The notes beneath the pieces were generated by a model. It made no database searches. It saw nothing but the letters and a program-made list of their open reading frames with translations, and was not told where the DNA came from. The position numbers and the translations under genes were made by a program. A stretch of DNA of 34,490 nucleotides from Bacteroidota bacterium (GTDB taxonomy: Bacteria; Bacteroidota; Bacteroidia; Chitinophagales; Chitinophagaceae): assembly GCA_018267625.1 (NCBI GenBank), contig JAFDYC010000114.1:1-34490 (forward strand). Direction: 5' to 3'. This document shows, in pieces, positions 25,082 to 33,178 of the stretch (positions are counted from its first letter, which is position 1; each line of letters starts with the position of its first letter).

Positions 25082-26989
25082 ATGGAACCCGAAAAGACCT
25101 TACAGGAAGCCGGGCAGGCCCAACTACCCAGTCCCGATTCATCAGCCCCAGCCATTCAACAGAATGAGCACCCCGCTACAACCGACCCGTTGCCTGATGC
25201 CTTGCCGAACGAGACAGAGCCGATGAGCAGTCCTGTGCCTGCTGCATCCGAAGCAGAAAATTCGGAACCTCAGGAACACAATACTCCCGATACTACGGAA
25301 CCTCCTGCATCAGAAACTCCTAATTCCTGGTGGGACGATTTTCAGTTTGAAGGCAAAGAATTCAGCAGCCTGCGCAGTGATGGAATGCTGATGTTGCAGG
25401 CTACGGTCTTTTCTCCGGAGCGCCCCTTGCAAATGATGCGCCCCGAGACCGCTCAGGCCATCGTGAATGCCCTTCGGGAAAAATTCAAGGATGAGGAACG
25501 AAAGGTTCGTGAACTAGCTTCTGAATGGGCGCTCACCGAGGATAAACACAAGCTGAGCAGCCGCGTAGAAATGATTCGCGACCATCTGATGCGTGCCCAG
25601 GCTGTTGGCGATTTCATCCCCCTGTTTCGGCAGGTAGGCCTCTGGGACAGCCAGCTTCAGGAAGGGGTTGACAAAGCCTATGAAGCCCGGCGGACCATCA
25701 TCGAACGGGCGGAAGCCTTAGCTCAGGCAGGTGGGCTGAAAAAAGAAGATTTGAACGAGATGCGCGAGCTGGGTGAAAATCTGAAACACACCGGCTACGT
25801 GGATAAAGACCGTGCAGATGCGCTCCGGCTCCGCTTTGAGGCAGCAAGGGATTCCTTCTACAACCACCGCCGGGAACTACAGGAAACCGAACGGGCAGAA
25901 CTACAAAGCAACCTCGACCTGAAGACGGAACTCGTTGAAAAAATCGAAAAACTGGCTCAGTCAGAAAATTGGAAAGAAGCCACCCAGCAATGCAACGACT
26001 TGCTGGAAGAATGGAAAAAAACAGGCCGCACCTTTCATGAAAAAAATGAAAACCTGTGGCAACGATTTATAGCCGCCAGGCATCTTTTCTTCGAAAGGAA
26101 AAAACTGCATTTTGAAGAAATACAAACCGAACAGGAACAAAACCTGTCCCTGAAATGCGCCCTCGTGGAGCGTGCCGAAAAGCTCAGCGATAGCACCGAC
26201 TGGAACAAGACCTCTGACGACTATGCCCTGCTGATGGATGAATGGAAATCCATCGGCCGGGTGCCCGCAGAAAAGACAGAGGAAATCTGGAACAGGCTAA
26301 ATGCTGCAAAGGATACCTTTTACAATGCCAAACGCAGCCATTTCGCAGCCCTGCGTGTCACACATGATGATAACCTGGTGCAGAAAGAAGCCATCGTCAA
26401 ACGGGCAGAATCCCTTCAAAATTCAACTGACTGGCGCGGCACTACGGAGGAACTGACCGAACTGATGGAAGCCTGGAAGAAGGTGGGGCCCGTAGCCCGC
26501 CGGGAGCAAAATGAAGCCCTGTGGCGGGCATTCAACAAAGCCCGTCATAACTTCTTTCATCGTAAAGACGAAGACCGCGACCGCCGCAGGGCACACATGG
26601 AAAACAACCGTGCTGGCAGGCTGGCCCAAGTGCAGGATTTTCTGGCTCAGCTCAAGACAGAACTAAAAGAATTTGAAGAAGACCTGGCTGACCATCACGC
26701 CTCCTTAGCCAACTTAGGTAACAGTAAGATTGACCAGAAAATCCGTGCGAACCTTGAACAACTAATTGCTCAGGCTGCGCCAAAAATGGAAAAGAAACAA
26801 GCTAAGATTGCCGAGGTGGCTGCTCAGTTAGAAGGACTGAAACAAGAGCAAAAACAAAAAAATAAGGCTACCCTGCCTGCCCCGGACAAGCCCTCTGCAT
26901 CGGAAGGACTTCAGGATGTACCGAGCCCGGAGGCGGAATCGGCCTCAGCCCCGGAAACGGCAGAAACCCTTGAGCCGGAAACGGAATAA
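25082..26989 (+). CDS. DUF349 repeat protein
   Basis: A 635-residue cytoplasmic protein, very rich in Glu, Lys and Ala. Residues 1-80 are a low-complexity Pro/Ser/Glu/Thr region. The body is a helical array of about four DUF349 repeats of roughly 70 residues, each with a core such as WKEATQQCNDLLEEWKKTGR, WNKTSDDYALLMDEWKSIGR or WRGTTEELTELMEAWKKVGP followed by LWQRFIAARHLFFERKKLHF-like helices. A coiled-coil segment follows (about 505-600) and an acidic tail rich in Pro and Glu. DUF349 repeats occur in bacterial proteins, mostly uncharacterised; a role in binding nucleic acid or ribosomes is only a guess. A strong hairpin lies 27 bases after the stop. Confidence 0.88.
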   Translation: MEPEKTLQEAGQAQLPSPDSSAPAIQQNEHPATTDPLPDALPNETEPMSSPVPAASEAENSEPQEHNTPDTTEPPASETPNSWWDDFQFEGKEFSSLRSDGMLMLQATVFSPERPLQMMRPETAQAIVNALREKFKDEERKVRELASEWALTEDKHKLSSRVEMIRDHLMRAQAVGDFIPLFRQVGLWDSQLQEGVDKAYEARRTIIERAEALAQAGGLKKEDLNEMRELGENLKHTGYVDKDRADALRLRFEAARDSFYNHRRELQETERAELQSNLDLKTELVEKIEKLAQSENWKEATQQCNDLLEEWKKTGRTFHEKNENLWQRFIAARHLFFERKKLHFEEIQTEQEQNLSLKCALVERAEKLSDSTDWNKTSDDYALLMDEWKSIGRVPAEKTEEIWNRLNAAKDTFYNAKRSHFAALRVTHDDNLVQKEAIVKRAESLQNSTDWRGTTEELTELMEAWKKVGPVARREQNEALWRAFNKARHNFFHRKDEDRDRRRAHMENNRAGRLAQVQDFLAQLKTELKEFEEDLADHHASLANLGNSKIDQKIRANLEQLIAQAAPKMEKKQAKIAEVAAQLEGLKQEQKQKNKATLPAPDKPSASEGLQDVPSPEAESASAPETAETLEPETE

Positions 26990-27016
26990 AGATTATCAGG
27001 ATGAATCAGAACATAC

Positions 27017-27040
27017 GCCCGCGCAGCTAATAGCGCGGGC
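27017..27040 (+). terminator. Strong hairpin after the DUF349 gene
   Basis: A perfect 8-bp GC-only stem (GCCCGCGC at 27017-27024, GCGCGGGC at 27033-27040) closes the loop AGCTAATA. It lies 27 bases past the stop. The following TTACCTTTG has only a weak T tract and doubles as the promoter of the next gene. Confidence 0.6.
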
Positions 27041-27041
27041 T

Positions 27042-27049
27042 TACCTTTG
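27042..27049 (+). promoter_or_regulatory. -7 promoter box for tatC
   Basis: TACCTTTG is a perfect TAnnTTTG, 31 bases before the tatC GTG. It begins one base after the terminator-like hairpin, so the hairpin fills the -33 region. Confidence 0.55.
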
Positions 27050-27080
27050 CGCCTCCTGAAAATTCTCCCTTCCGCGCCCC

Positions 27081-27938
27081 GTGGGCTTACTTTCCAATTT
27101 CCTGAGAAAAAGAGGTCTTTCCCCAACGGGAGAAATGTCCTTTCTGGATCACCTCGAAGCCTTACGCTGGCATATTATCCGGGCACTGCTCGGCATCCTG
27201 GCCGCTTCCGTAGTGGTGTTCATCTATGCCGATTGGATTTATGACAAGATCATCATTGCACCTACGCACAGCAATTTTATCTCCTACCGCTGGCTTTGCT
27301 CCCTGGGTAAGGCATTCGGCACGGACAGCCTTTGCCTGAAAGACATCAACCTATCGCTGCAAAACACCGAGATGAGCGGGCAGTTTATGCTCTCCTTCTC
27401 GTCCTCACTGATGATTGGCTTCATCGTATCCTTCCCTTATGTCTTCTGGGAATTTTGGAAATTCCTGAAGCCCGCACTGAAGCCCGAGGAGTTGAAACAT
27501 GCGCGGGGCATTGTCTTGTGGAGTTCCCTGCTTTTTGCCTTCGGCGTGGTGTTTGGCTATCTCGTGCTTGCCCCCTTCACCATTAATTTCTTCGCCAACT
27601 ACCAGCTTTCTAAAGACATCAAAAATATTTTCACGATTAAGAACTACTACGAATCCCTCTCTGACATGGTGTTGGGTATGGGCATCGTATTCGAACTGCC
27701 TATCGTCGTGTTCTTTTTGTCAAGGCTGAGCATCCTCACCCCAGGGCTGATGCGCAAACAGCGCCGCTATGCCATTATCATCCTCATCTTCCTGTCCGAA
27801 ATCATAACCCCGCCCGACTGGTTTTCCTGGTTGCTGGTGTTTATCCCGGTATATGTGCTCTACGAGATTTCCATCATCATCTCTGCCCGTGCCGAAAATG
27901 ACCGGCGCAAACGTGAGCGGGCACTGAGCAGGCAATAA
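27081..27938 (+). CDS. tatC: Twin-arginine translocase subunit TatC
   Basis: A 285-residue integral membrane protein that recognises twin-arginine signal peptides and, with TatA/B, exports folded proteins. The N-terminal signature MSFLDHLEALRWHIIRALLG is at 19-38, followed by six membrane helices. The conserved first periplasmic loop is extended here by an insertion (GKAFGTDSLCLKDINL). The stretch FSSSLMIGFIVSFPYVFWEF and its downstream acidic LKPEELKHAR are typical. The GTG at 27081 adds 18 residues before the conserved start, as in other Bacteroidota TatC; an ATG at 27135 is possible but leaves no n-region. No tatA/B is next to it. Candidate substrates in the window are the ferritin-like proteins. 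Confidence 0.93.
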   Translation: MGLLSNFLRKRGLSPTGEMSFLDHLEALRWHIIRALLGILAASVVVFIYADWIYDKIIIAPTHSNFISYRWLCSLGKAFGTDSLCLKDINLSLQNTEMSGQFMLSFSSSLMIGFIVSFPYVFWEFWKFLKPALKPEELKHARGIVLWSSLLFAFGVVFGYLVLAPFTINFFANYQLSKDIKNIFTIKNYYESLSDMVLGMGIVFELPIVVFFLSRLSILTPGLMRKQRRYAIIILIFLSEIITPPDWFSWLLVFIPVYVLYEISIIISARAENDRRKRERALSRQ

Positions 27939-27999
27939 AGAACCGTCCTCTGCTGGCGCAATTTTTCTTAATAAAATCGTTGAAAAAGCCTCTTGAATC

Positions 28000-28482
28000 A
28001 TGGAAAGCAAAACAAACCAGGCGAACACTATGGCCCCCCAACTGCCCATCGCAATCGGTGCAGATCATGCCGGATTTGAGTATAAAGAACGGCTCAAAAA
28101 ACACCTGGTTGCCCTGCACCGCACGCCCGATGATAAAGGCACTCACAGCGCCGACAGCGTGGACTACCCGGACTTTGCCCACCCTGTTGCTACGATGGTG
28201 GAACGCGGAGAAGCTGCTCTGGGCATCTTAGTCTGCGGCTCTGGCAATGGCGTATGTATGACCGCAAACAAACATGCCGGCATACGGGCCGCTCTTTGCT
28301 GGAATGTGGAACTCGCAAAGCTGGCCCGGCAACACAACAATGCAAATGTGCTTTGCCTGCCCGCACGATTCGTGTCTTATGAAGAGGCAGAAGCTATGGC
28401 AGACGCCTTTCTGAACACCGCCTTTGAGGGCGGACGACACGAACGCCGCGTAGAGAAAATGTCCCGTCTGCAGCAACCATAA
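28000..28482 (+). CDS. rpiB: Ribose-5-phosphate isomerase B
   Basis: A 160-residue cytoplasmic isomerase of the RpiB/LacAB family, which interconverts ribose 5-phosphate and ribulose 5-phosphate in the pentose phosphate pathway. IAIGADHAGFEYK, the catalytic Cys79 in LVCGSGNG, NKHAGIRAALCWN, NNANVLCLPARF and EGGRHERRVEKM are all as expected. The Ser/Asn variant of the CGTGIG loop is common in this phylum. The start could be the ATG at 28000 or the one at 28030 (MAPQLPIAIGADHAG); the first adds ten polar residues. It follows tatC by 61 bases. Confidence 0.92.
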   Translation: MESKTNQANTMAPQLPIAIGADHAGFEYKERLKKHLVALHRTPDDKGTHSADSVDYPDFAHPVATMVERGEAALGILVCGSGNGVCMTANKHAGIRAALCWNVELAKLARQHNNANVLCLPARFVSYEEAEAMADAFLNTAFEGGRHERRVEKMSRLQQP

Positions 28483-28515
28483 TACTGCACAACAAACCCG
28501 GAGCGACAGCGTTTT

Positions 28516-28544
28516 TTTGTCCGTGGGAACGTATCCTAATTTTG
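28516..28544 (+). promoter_or_regulatory. Promoter of the outer-membrane protein gene (-33/-7)
   Basis: TTTG at 28516-28519 and TAATTTTG at 28537-28544 are separated by 17 bases, within the range reported for Bacteroidota promoters (TTG...TAnnTTTG). The ATG of the next gene begins seven bases after the final G, so the transcript would have almost no leader. Confidence 0.65.
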
Positions 28545-28550
28545 AACTTC

Positions 28551-29195
28551 ATGAATTCCATTTTTCAACGCCGGCTGATTCTAGGCTTGCTTTGTATGTT
28601 ACTGGCAAGCTCCGTCTTTGCACAGGAAGTGTACAACAGCAGCGGGCGGAAAGCAGGAACGAACCGCCGGGAAACAAAGCAAAAAGGTTTCGACGCTCAA
28701 CGCCTGATTATCGGTGGCGGCTTCAACCTGGGCCTTGCTGATGGTGCCTTCGCCGTAGGTGCTTCCCCCATCGTAGGATACCGAATCACTGAAAATTTAT
28801 CTGCCGGCATCGGCTTAGGTTTTCAGTACTACAGCTTCAAGGATTACTACATGCTGAACGTGAACGGCAACAACGAATATTATCCGCTTCACGCTACGCT
28901 CTACTATCCCAGCCTCTGGTCGCGTTATTTAGTCTATCGCGACTTTTTCGTTCAGGGCGAAGCGGAGATGGATTTCCAGAAAATCACGGAATATAGCCCT
29001 GATGTCAACGGTTATCCGGAAAAGAAAAAATCCAACTACAACTCCCCTGCACTGCTGCTGGGAGCCGGCCTACGCCAGCCTATCTCCGACCGGGCTTCCC
29101 TCGTAGTGATGGCCCTGTATGATGTCATCCAGGACCCCTACAGTCCTTACAAAGGCAGGATTGATTTCCGCTTTGGGTTTAATGTCGGGTTTTAA
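28551..29195 (+). CDS. Putative outer-membrane beta-barrel protein
   Basis: A 214-residue exported protein. The signal peptide is MNSIFQRRLILGLLCMLLAS, cleaved near VFAQ|E. A basic, polar stretch (about 28-48) is followed by alternating beta strands rich in Gly, Tyr and Phe (RLIIGGGFNLGLADGAFAVG, LSAGIGLGFQYYSF, FFVQGEAEMDF, ALLLGAGLRQPI). The chain ends in RFGFNVGF with a terminal Phe, the usual BAM-recognised signal. This is the pattern of a small 8-strand barrel of the OmpA/porin-like fold. I do not recognise a named family. The ATG at 28551 follows a good promoter by six bases; the frame extends three codons upstream, but that part overlaps the -7 box. Confidence 0.8.
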   Translation: MNSIFQRRLILGLLCMLLASSVFAQEVYNSSGRKAGTNRRETKQKGFDAQRLIIGGGFNLGLADGAFAVGASPIVGYRITENLSAGIGLGFQYYSFKDYYMLNVNGNNEYYPLHATLYYPSLWSRYLVYRDFFVQGEAEMDFQKITEYSPDVNGYPEKKKSNYNSPALLLGAGLRQPISDRASLVVMALYDVIQDPYSPYKGRIDFRFGFNVGF

Positions 29196-29281
29196 AAAGA
29201 ACATGTAAAGACTAGCGGTTGGAGCAAATGAAAATTTGTTTCTGCCTGTCATTTCTCTTTTCATAAGCACTCTGTATAAGG

Positions 29282-29289
29282 CAACTTTG
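29282..29289 (+). promoter_or_regulatory. Possible -7 promoter box for pyk
   Basis: CAACTTTG matches TAnnTTTG at all but the first base and lies five bases before the pyk ATG. No good -33 TTG is visible 17-23 bases upstream. Confidence 0.35.
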
Positions 29290-29294
29290 CAGCT

Positions 29295-30722
29295 ATGCTG
29301 CTTCATAAGACCCGGGTGATTGCCACCGTTGGCCCCGCCTGCAACACACACAAGAAACTCCTTGCCTTAGTAAATGAAGGTGTCAACGTCTTCCGGCTGA
29401 ACTTCTCACATGGAACGCACGAACAACACTTAGCCGTCATCAACCACATCCGTGCCCTCAACGAGGACAGTCCCCGCAACATCGCCATCATGGCGGACCT
29501 GCAAGGGCCTAAGCTGCGCATCGGCGAACTGGAAGGCGGCTCCCTCGAACTCCGGGCCGGTGATACGTTTTTCTTTTCCAGCAAGCCCTGCAGCGGCACG
29601 AAAGAATGCGTGTACCTCTCTTACCCTGACTTCGCACGGGATGTGAAGCTGAATGAGAAAATCCTGCTCGACGATGGTAAGATGGAAGTGGTGGTGCAGG
29701 AAATCACTGCCGACCAACGGGTGCGGGTGCGCGTCACTGTGCCGGGTACCTTGCTGCCCCGTAAAGGCGTCAACCTGCCTGACACCAAAATTTCCCTGCC
29801 TTCTCTGTCTGATAAAGACCTGCATGACCTGGACTTCATCATCAATGAAGGCGCAATAGACTGGATTGCCCTATCCTTCGTGCGGCGCCCCGAAGATGTG
29901 CTGGAGCTGCGCGAATTGCTGCGCCAGAAAGGCTCCTCCGCCAAAATCATTGCTAAGATTGAAAAGCCCGAAGCCCTCAACTCCCTGCGCGAAATCATCC
30001 TCGCTTCAGATGCTGTGATGGTAGCCCGTGGCGACCTCGGCGTCGAACTGCCCTTAGAGCAAATCCCGATGCTGCAAAAGAAAATCATCCGCATGTGCAT
30101 CCACCGGGCCAAGCCGGTCATTATCGCCACGCAGATGATGGAAAGTATGATGGACCGCACCCGCCCAAACCGCTCCGAAATCACGGACGTCAGCAATGCC
30201 GTTCTCGAAGGTGCCGATGCCGTCATGCTGAGCGCCGAGACCGCCATGGGCCAATATCCCGAACTGGTTGTGCGCACTATGGTCAGCATCATCCGCGAAG
30301 TGGAAAAGGAAGACACGGTGTACAACCGAAACTTAGAGCCTCAGGCTCATTCCCCTTCCTTCCTCAGCGACGCCCTCTGCTACAATGCCTGCCAGATTGC
30401 CAAAGACCTCAAGGCAGATGCCCTCATCGGGATGACGCAAAGCGGTTACACCGGCTTCATGCTCTCTTCCTACCGCCCTCGTTCCCCCTTGTTTGTATTC
30501 ACCAAGACCCGCAGCCTCTTGGACCAGCTCAGCCTAAGTTGGGGCGTCTCTGCCTTTTATTACGACAAGGAAGAAAACATTGACCAAGGCATAGCCGACC
30601 AGATTCAGATTCTTAAAGAACAGGGCTTCCTCAAGACTGGCGACGTAGTTGTAAGCACCGGCTCACTACCGGTTGAAAAACATTTGCCCACCAACATGCT
30701 TAAAATTTCAACGGTGGACTAA
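29295..30722 (+). CDS. pyk: Pyruvate kinase
   Basis: A 475-residue glycolytic enzyme converting phosphoenolpyruvate + ADP to pyruvate + ATP. Conserved blocks in order: TRVIATVGPACNTHKKL, VFRLNFSHG, MADLQGPKLRIGEL, WIALSFVRRPEDV, IIAKIEKPEAL (catalytic Lys), MVARGDLGVELPLEQIP (Mg ligands Glu and Asp), IIATQMMESMMDRTRPNRSE and GADAVMLSAETAMGQYP. The B domain lies between about residues 70 and 165, and the C-terminal regulatory domain from about 345 is complete (GMTQSGYTGFMLSSYRP). Length and ends are normal. It is a single gene with its own likely promoter. No clear terminator follows, only an isolated run of seven T near 30740. Confidence 0.96.
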   Translation: MLLHKTRVIATVGPACNTHKKLLALVNEGVNVFRLNFSHGTHEQHLAVINHIRALNEDSPRNIAIMADLQGPKLRIGELEGGSLELRAGDTFFFSSKPCSGTKECVYLSYPDFARDVKLNEKILLDDGKMEVVVQEITADQRVRVRVTVPGTLLPRKGVNLPDTKISLPSLSDKDLHDLDFIINEGAIDWIALSFVRRPEDVLELRELLRQKGSSAKIIAKIEKPEALNSLREIILASDAVMVARGDLGVELPLEQIPMLQKKIIRMCIHRAKPVIIATQMMESMMDRTRPNRSEITDVSNAVLEGADAVMLSAETAMGQYPELVVRTMVSIIREVEKEDTVYNRNLEPQAHSPSFLSDALCYNACQIAKDLKADALIGMTQSGYTGFMLSSYRPRSPLFVFTKTRSLLDQLSLSWGVSAFYYDKEENIDQGIADQIQILKEQGFLKTGDVVVSTGSLPVEKHLPTNMLKISTVD

Positions 30723-31006
30723 CAAGCCAAAAACTGATATTTTTTTAGCCCGCTTCACCCTCCGATGCAGCATCCGTTGCGACGCTCCGTTCATCTGGAT
30801 TTCACTATTTGGCTTTGTACGGAAAGGGCATAAATACGCTCCCCTTACCCTTCCGTTTTGACCTCTGGTTTGTACTAATTTTAGAAAAGCGCTACCGCCT
30901 TAACATACCCAAACCCAAAGCCTTTTGTAAAATTTACTCTCCTTTTGTTTTTATTTCACTTTTCGGTAGTTCAACAATTATTTTTCACGCTTTAAAACCA
31001 AAAATC
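30723..31006. other. AT-rich intergenic region before the broken surface-protein gene
   Basis: About 284 bases after pyk. It is AT-rich in its second half with several TTTTG runs (for example 30943-30947) and TATTTTTC at 30979-30986, one base off a -7 box. Spacing between these does not fit a consensus promoter. No convincing open frame or hairpin is seen. Confidence 0.4.
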
Positions 31007-33107
31007 ATGAGCTTAAAAAAACACGCTTATGAAGCCGCCCGGCCCGGCAGCAGCAGGCACTTAAGGGTTCCTACACACAGCGCTTAGGCGATTACGTGTG
31101 GCAATCCTGTCCACTATGACAGCGGCGCTGCTCGTAATGCCCGGCTTGAGGCAGGTAGATTAGTTGCACGCGCAAACATCAGACCTGCGGAGCTTCGTTA
31201 TTAATGATGGCGGTGATTATCAGGGGCACGTTCTGACACCGCATCTTTTCATGAACATGACGCCGCCCCCGAGCGTCAAAGATGGTTACCTCGCTGTAGG
31301 AAACCGAACCGTAGGCGCCGCGCGGGATAAGGTGCACCTCTTATGCATTCCGGATGTATCCACTGGCATACCGGCTACGGGCTTCACCATCAACATTCCG
31401 AACACGAATGATCTTCGTGCTGTAGCCATTACTCCTACAGGGGTTGGCTTAACCGGAAACCCAAGCAATGCCATCGTACTTCAGGCTCGAAACGACCTAA
31501 ACATATCTCAGGATCATATTGACGTACTCTTGGTTGATGCCAGTGACCCGGGAACGATACCTCTGATTTACAGTACCTACTGACTCGTAGATCAGGCCGG
31601 TGGCAACCTTTACCCCACCAGTGCCGTGTTTGACGGCAATCAAACCTTGTTCATCTGTGGCATTTATACCACCACCAGCCCGTATCCTAACGAACCTACC
31701 CTTGCGGACAGCAAAGATGCATTTGTAGCTTCTTTGGATATTACCAATGGCAACACCCTTTTCATGACTTACAGCTCTAATGTAAATCCGACCTTCCCGC
31801 TTCCCGTTAGTCCCTGGAATGGTGATTTTAATGATTACGATGCCGCTTTGCGGATGCGCATCATCAATGGCAACCTAATGGTGGTGGGCAGTGCCAATGG
31901 CACGGCTACTACCGTCTATCATGGCCCCAGCGGGCCTTTATACCGCCCCGTCAATTACTCCGAAACCTGGGTGGCAAACGTTGACATGAGCAGCCTGGCT
32001 ATTAAATATGACAGCCATTTCGGTTCCGGCTTTGCACCCGAATATACCGACCCCAGCGATGGGGAAGGAACCTACGGCCTGGACATACTGGAAGATAAAC
32101 TAAGCTCAAACGGGGATTATTATGTGGTTCAAAACCGGGTCACTAGCGCACGAAATAACTTTAATCCGGGCTGGTATTTGACCCATATTGATAATCTAAT
32201 GGCAGCGAGCCCATTGTACCCATCCGGAAGCATTAGCACTAATAACACCCTATTTGACACCACAAACTTTACCGGAAAAATGCTGGGTGGGGTGCGGCAT
32301 ACGGATAAAAAACAAGCCGCCCGGATTACGATGTATGGTATATATGTCCCCTGGATGTCAGCATGGTCCTTTGATGTTACTTATTCTTCAGGAATTTCCT
32401 ACACAAATCCGGCTTTGTGGCAGTATCATTCCCTTTCCGGGGGCGGTATCCCATCAGTGAATCCTGATTTCTGGCTCAGCAGTAATCTGAATCTTTGGAG
32501 TCTTCCGGATATGGGTGCCCAGTTTGGGGCGGGCACAAACCCTGATTACCTTGGGCTGATGGACTATTCCTTTCAGAGTACCGGTCTTTCCCAGCCCCGT
32601 TTTATCCAGGGCGGGCCGGACGGCGAGTATGTGCCGGGGCCGGGTTGTACCGCCTGGCATAACAGAGGCTTTGCCGCCTCGGGAATTCATTTTCTGGATC
32701 AAGGCTTGCAGCGTATGGCTTCAATCCCCGGTACCTTGTCGGTGGACGCACCTCAGGCAAATATTCTTGACCTACCGCAGACCGTTTATTCCTGTAATAA
32801 TGGCGACCCCTACCGTTTGACACATAATTCCGCTAATCAACAACTGCCGACAGGTGAAGTAATGGTTTCACCAAACCCAGGCAGGGATTATGTGGATGCT
32901 TTCTGGGGAGGGACACTCAAAAGCGAAGACCTCGTTGGCTTGCGCCTGCGAGATGTGACAGGTAGAGAAGTGTATGCTGCCACCGCGCAGCCATCAGGAA
33001 ACAAAGCTCACTTTTCACTGCCGCCCATGGCGAAAGGACTATATATGGCTACGTTTACGTTGAATGACTTATCTGCTAAGACCATAAAGTTGAGCATACA
33101 ACCCTAA
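31007..33107 (+). pseudogene. Type IX-secreted surface protein, broken at the 5' end
   Basis: A cell-surface protein gene of about 2.1 kb. The ATG at 31007 reads MSLKKHAYEAARPGSS and then meets TAG at 31085. A signal-peptide-like segment continues in another frame (RRLRVAILSTMTAALLVMPG, from about 31086), reaches TAG at 31161-31163 and resumes as LHAQTSDLRSFV. TGA at 31581-31583 interrupts the same frame again, with LVDQAGGNLYP directly after it. From 31584 to 33107 the frame is clean: beta-rich repeats and an intact type A T9SS tail (about the last 80 residues: MVSPNPGRDYVDAFW, LRDVTGREVY, KGLYMATFTLND, IKLSIQP). So there are at least two apparent frameshifts and two nonsense codons, all in the first 600 bases. 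No enzymatic domain recognised. Confidence 0.75.
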
Positions 33108-33128
33108 TTTTCACCTTTTCCTCGGCCC

Positions 33129-33153
33129 GGCAGCTCATCACAAATGAGCAGCC
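33129..33153 (+). terminator. Hairpin between the two surface-protein genes
   Basis: GGC-A-GCTCAT (33129-33138) pairs with ATGAGC-A-GCC (33144-33153) around a five-base loop: nine base pairs with one A/A mismatch, 21 bases after the broken gene. No T-run follows, so termination is uncertain. Confidence 0.4.
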
Positions 33154-33178
33154 TGGCTGGGGTTTATACTATACTATT

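Noticed and set aside
28483..28515. Possible terminator after rpiB ending in a run of T at 28512-28518.
   Set aside because: The preceding GGAGCGACAGCG does not form a stem of useful length; the T-run alone is not enough.
31007..31087. A separate 26-residue peptide gene starting at the ATG at 31007.
   Set aside because: Its position directly before a signal-peptide segment in another frame fits the broken start of the downstream surface-protein gene better than an independent peptide.
13108..33107. Stop-codon reassignment or recoding to explain the in-frame stops at 13324, 31161 and 31581.
   Set aside because: All three stop codons (TAA, TAG, TGA) are involved, and the other genes here terminate normally at such codons. 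No selenocysteine-type context was seen. Mutation or sequence error is more likely.
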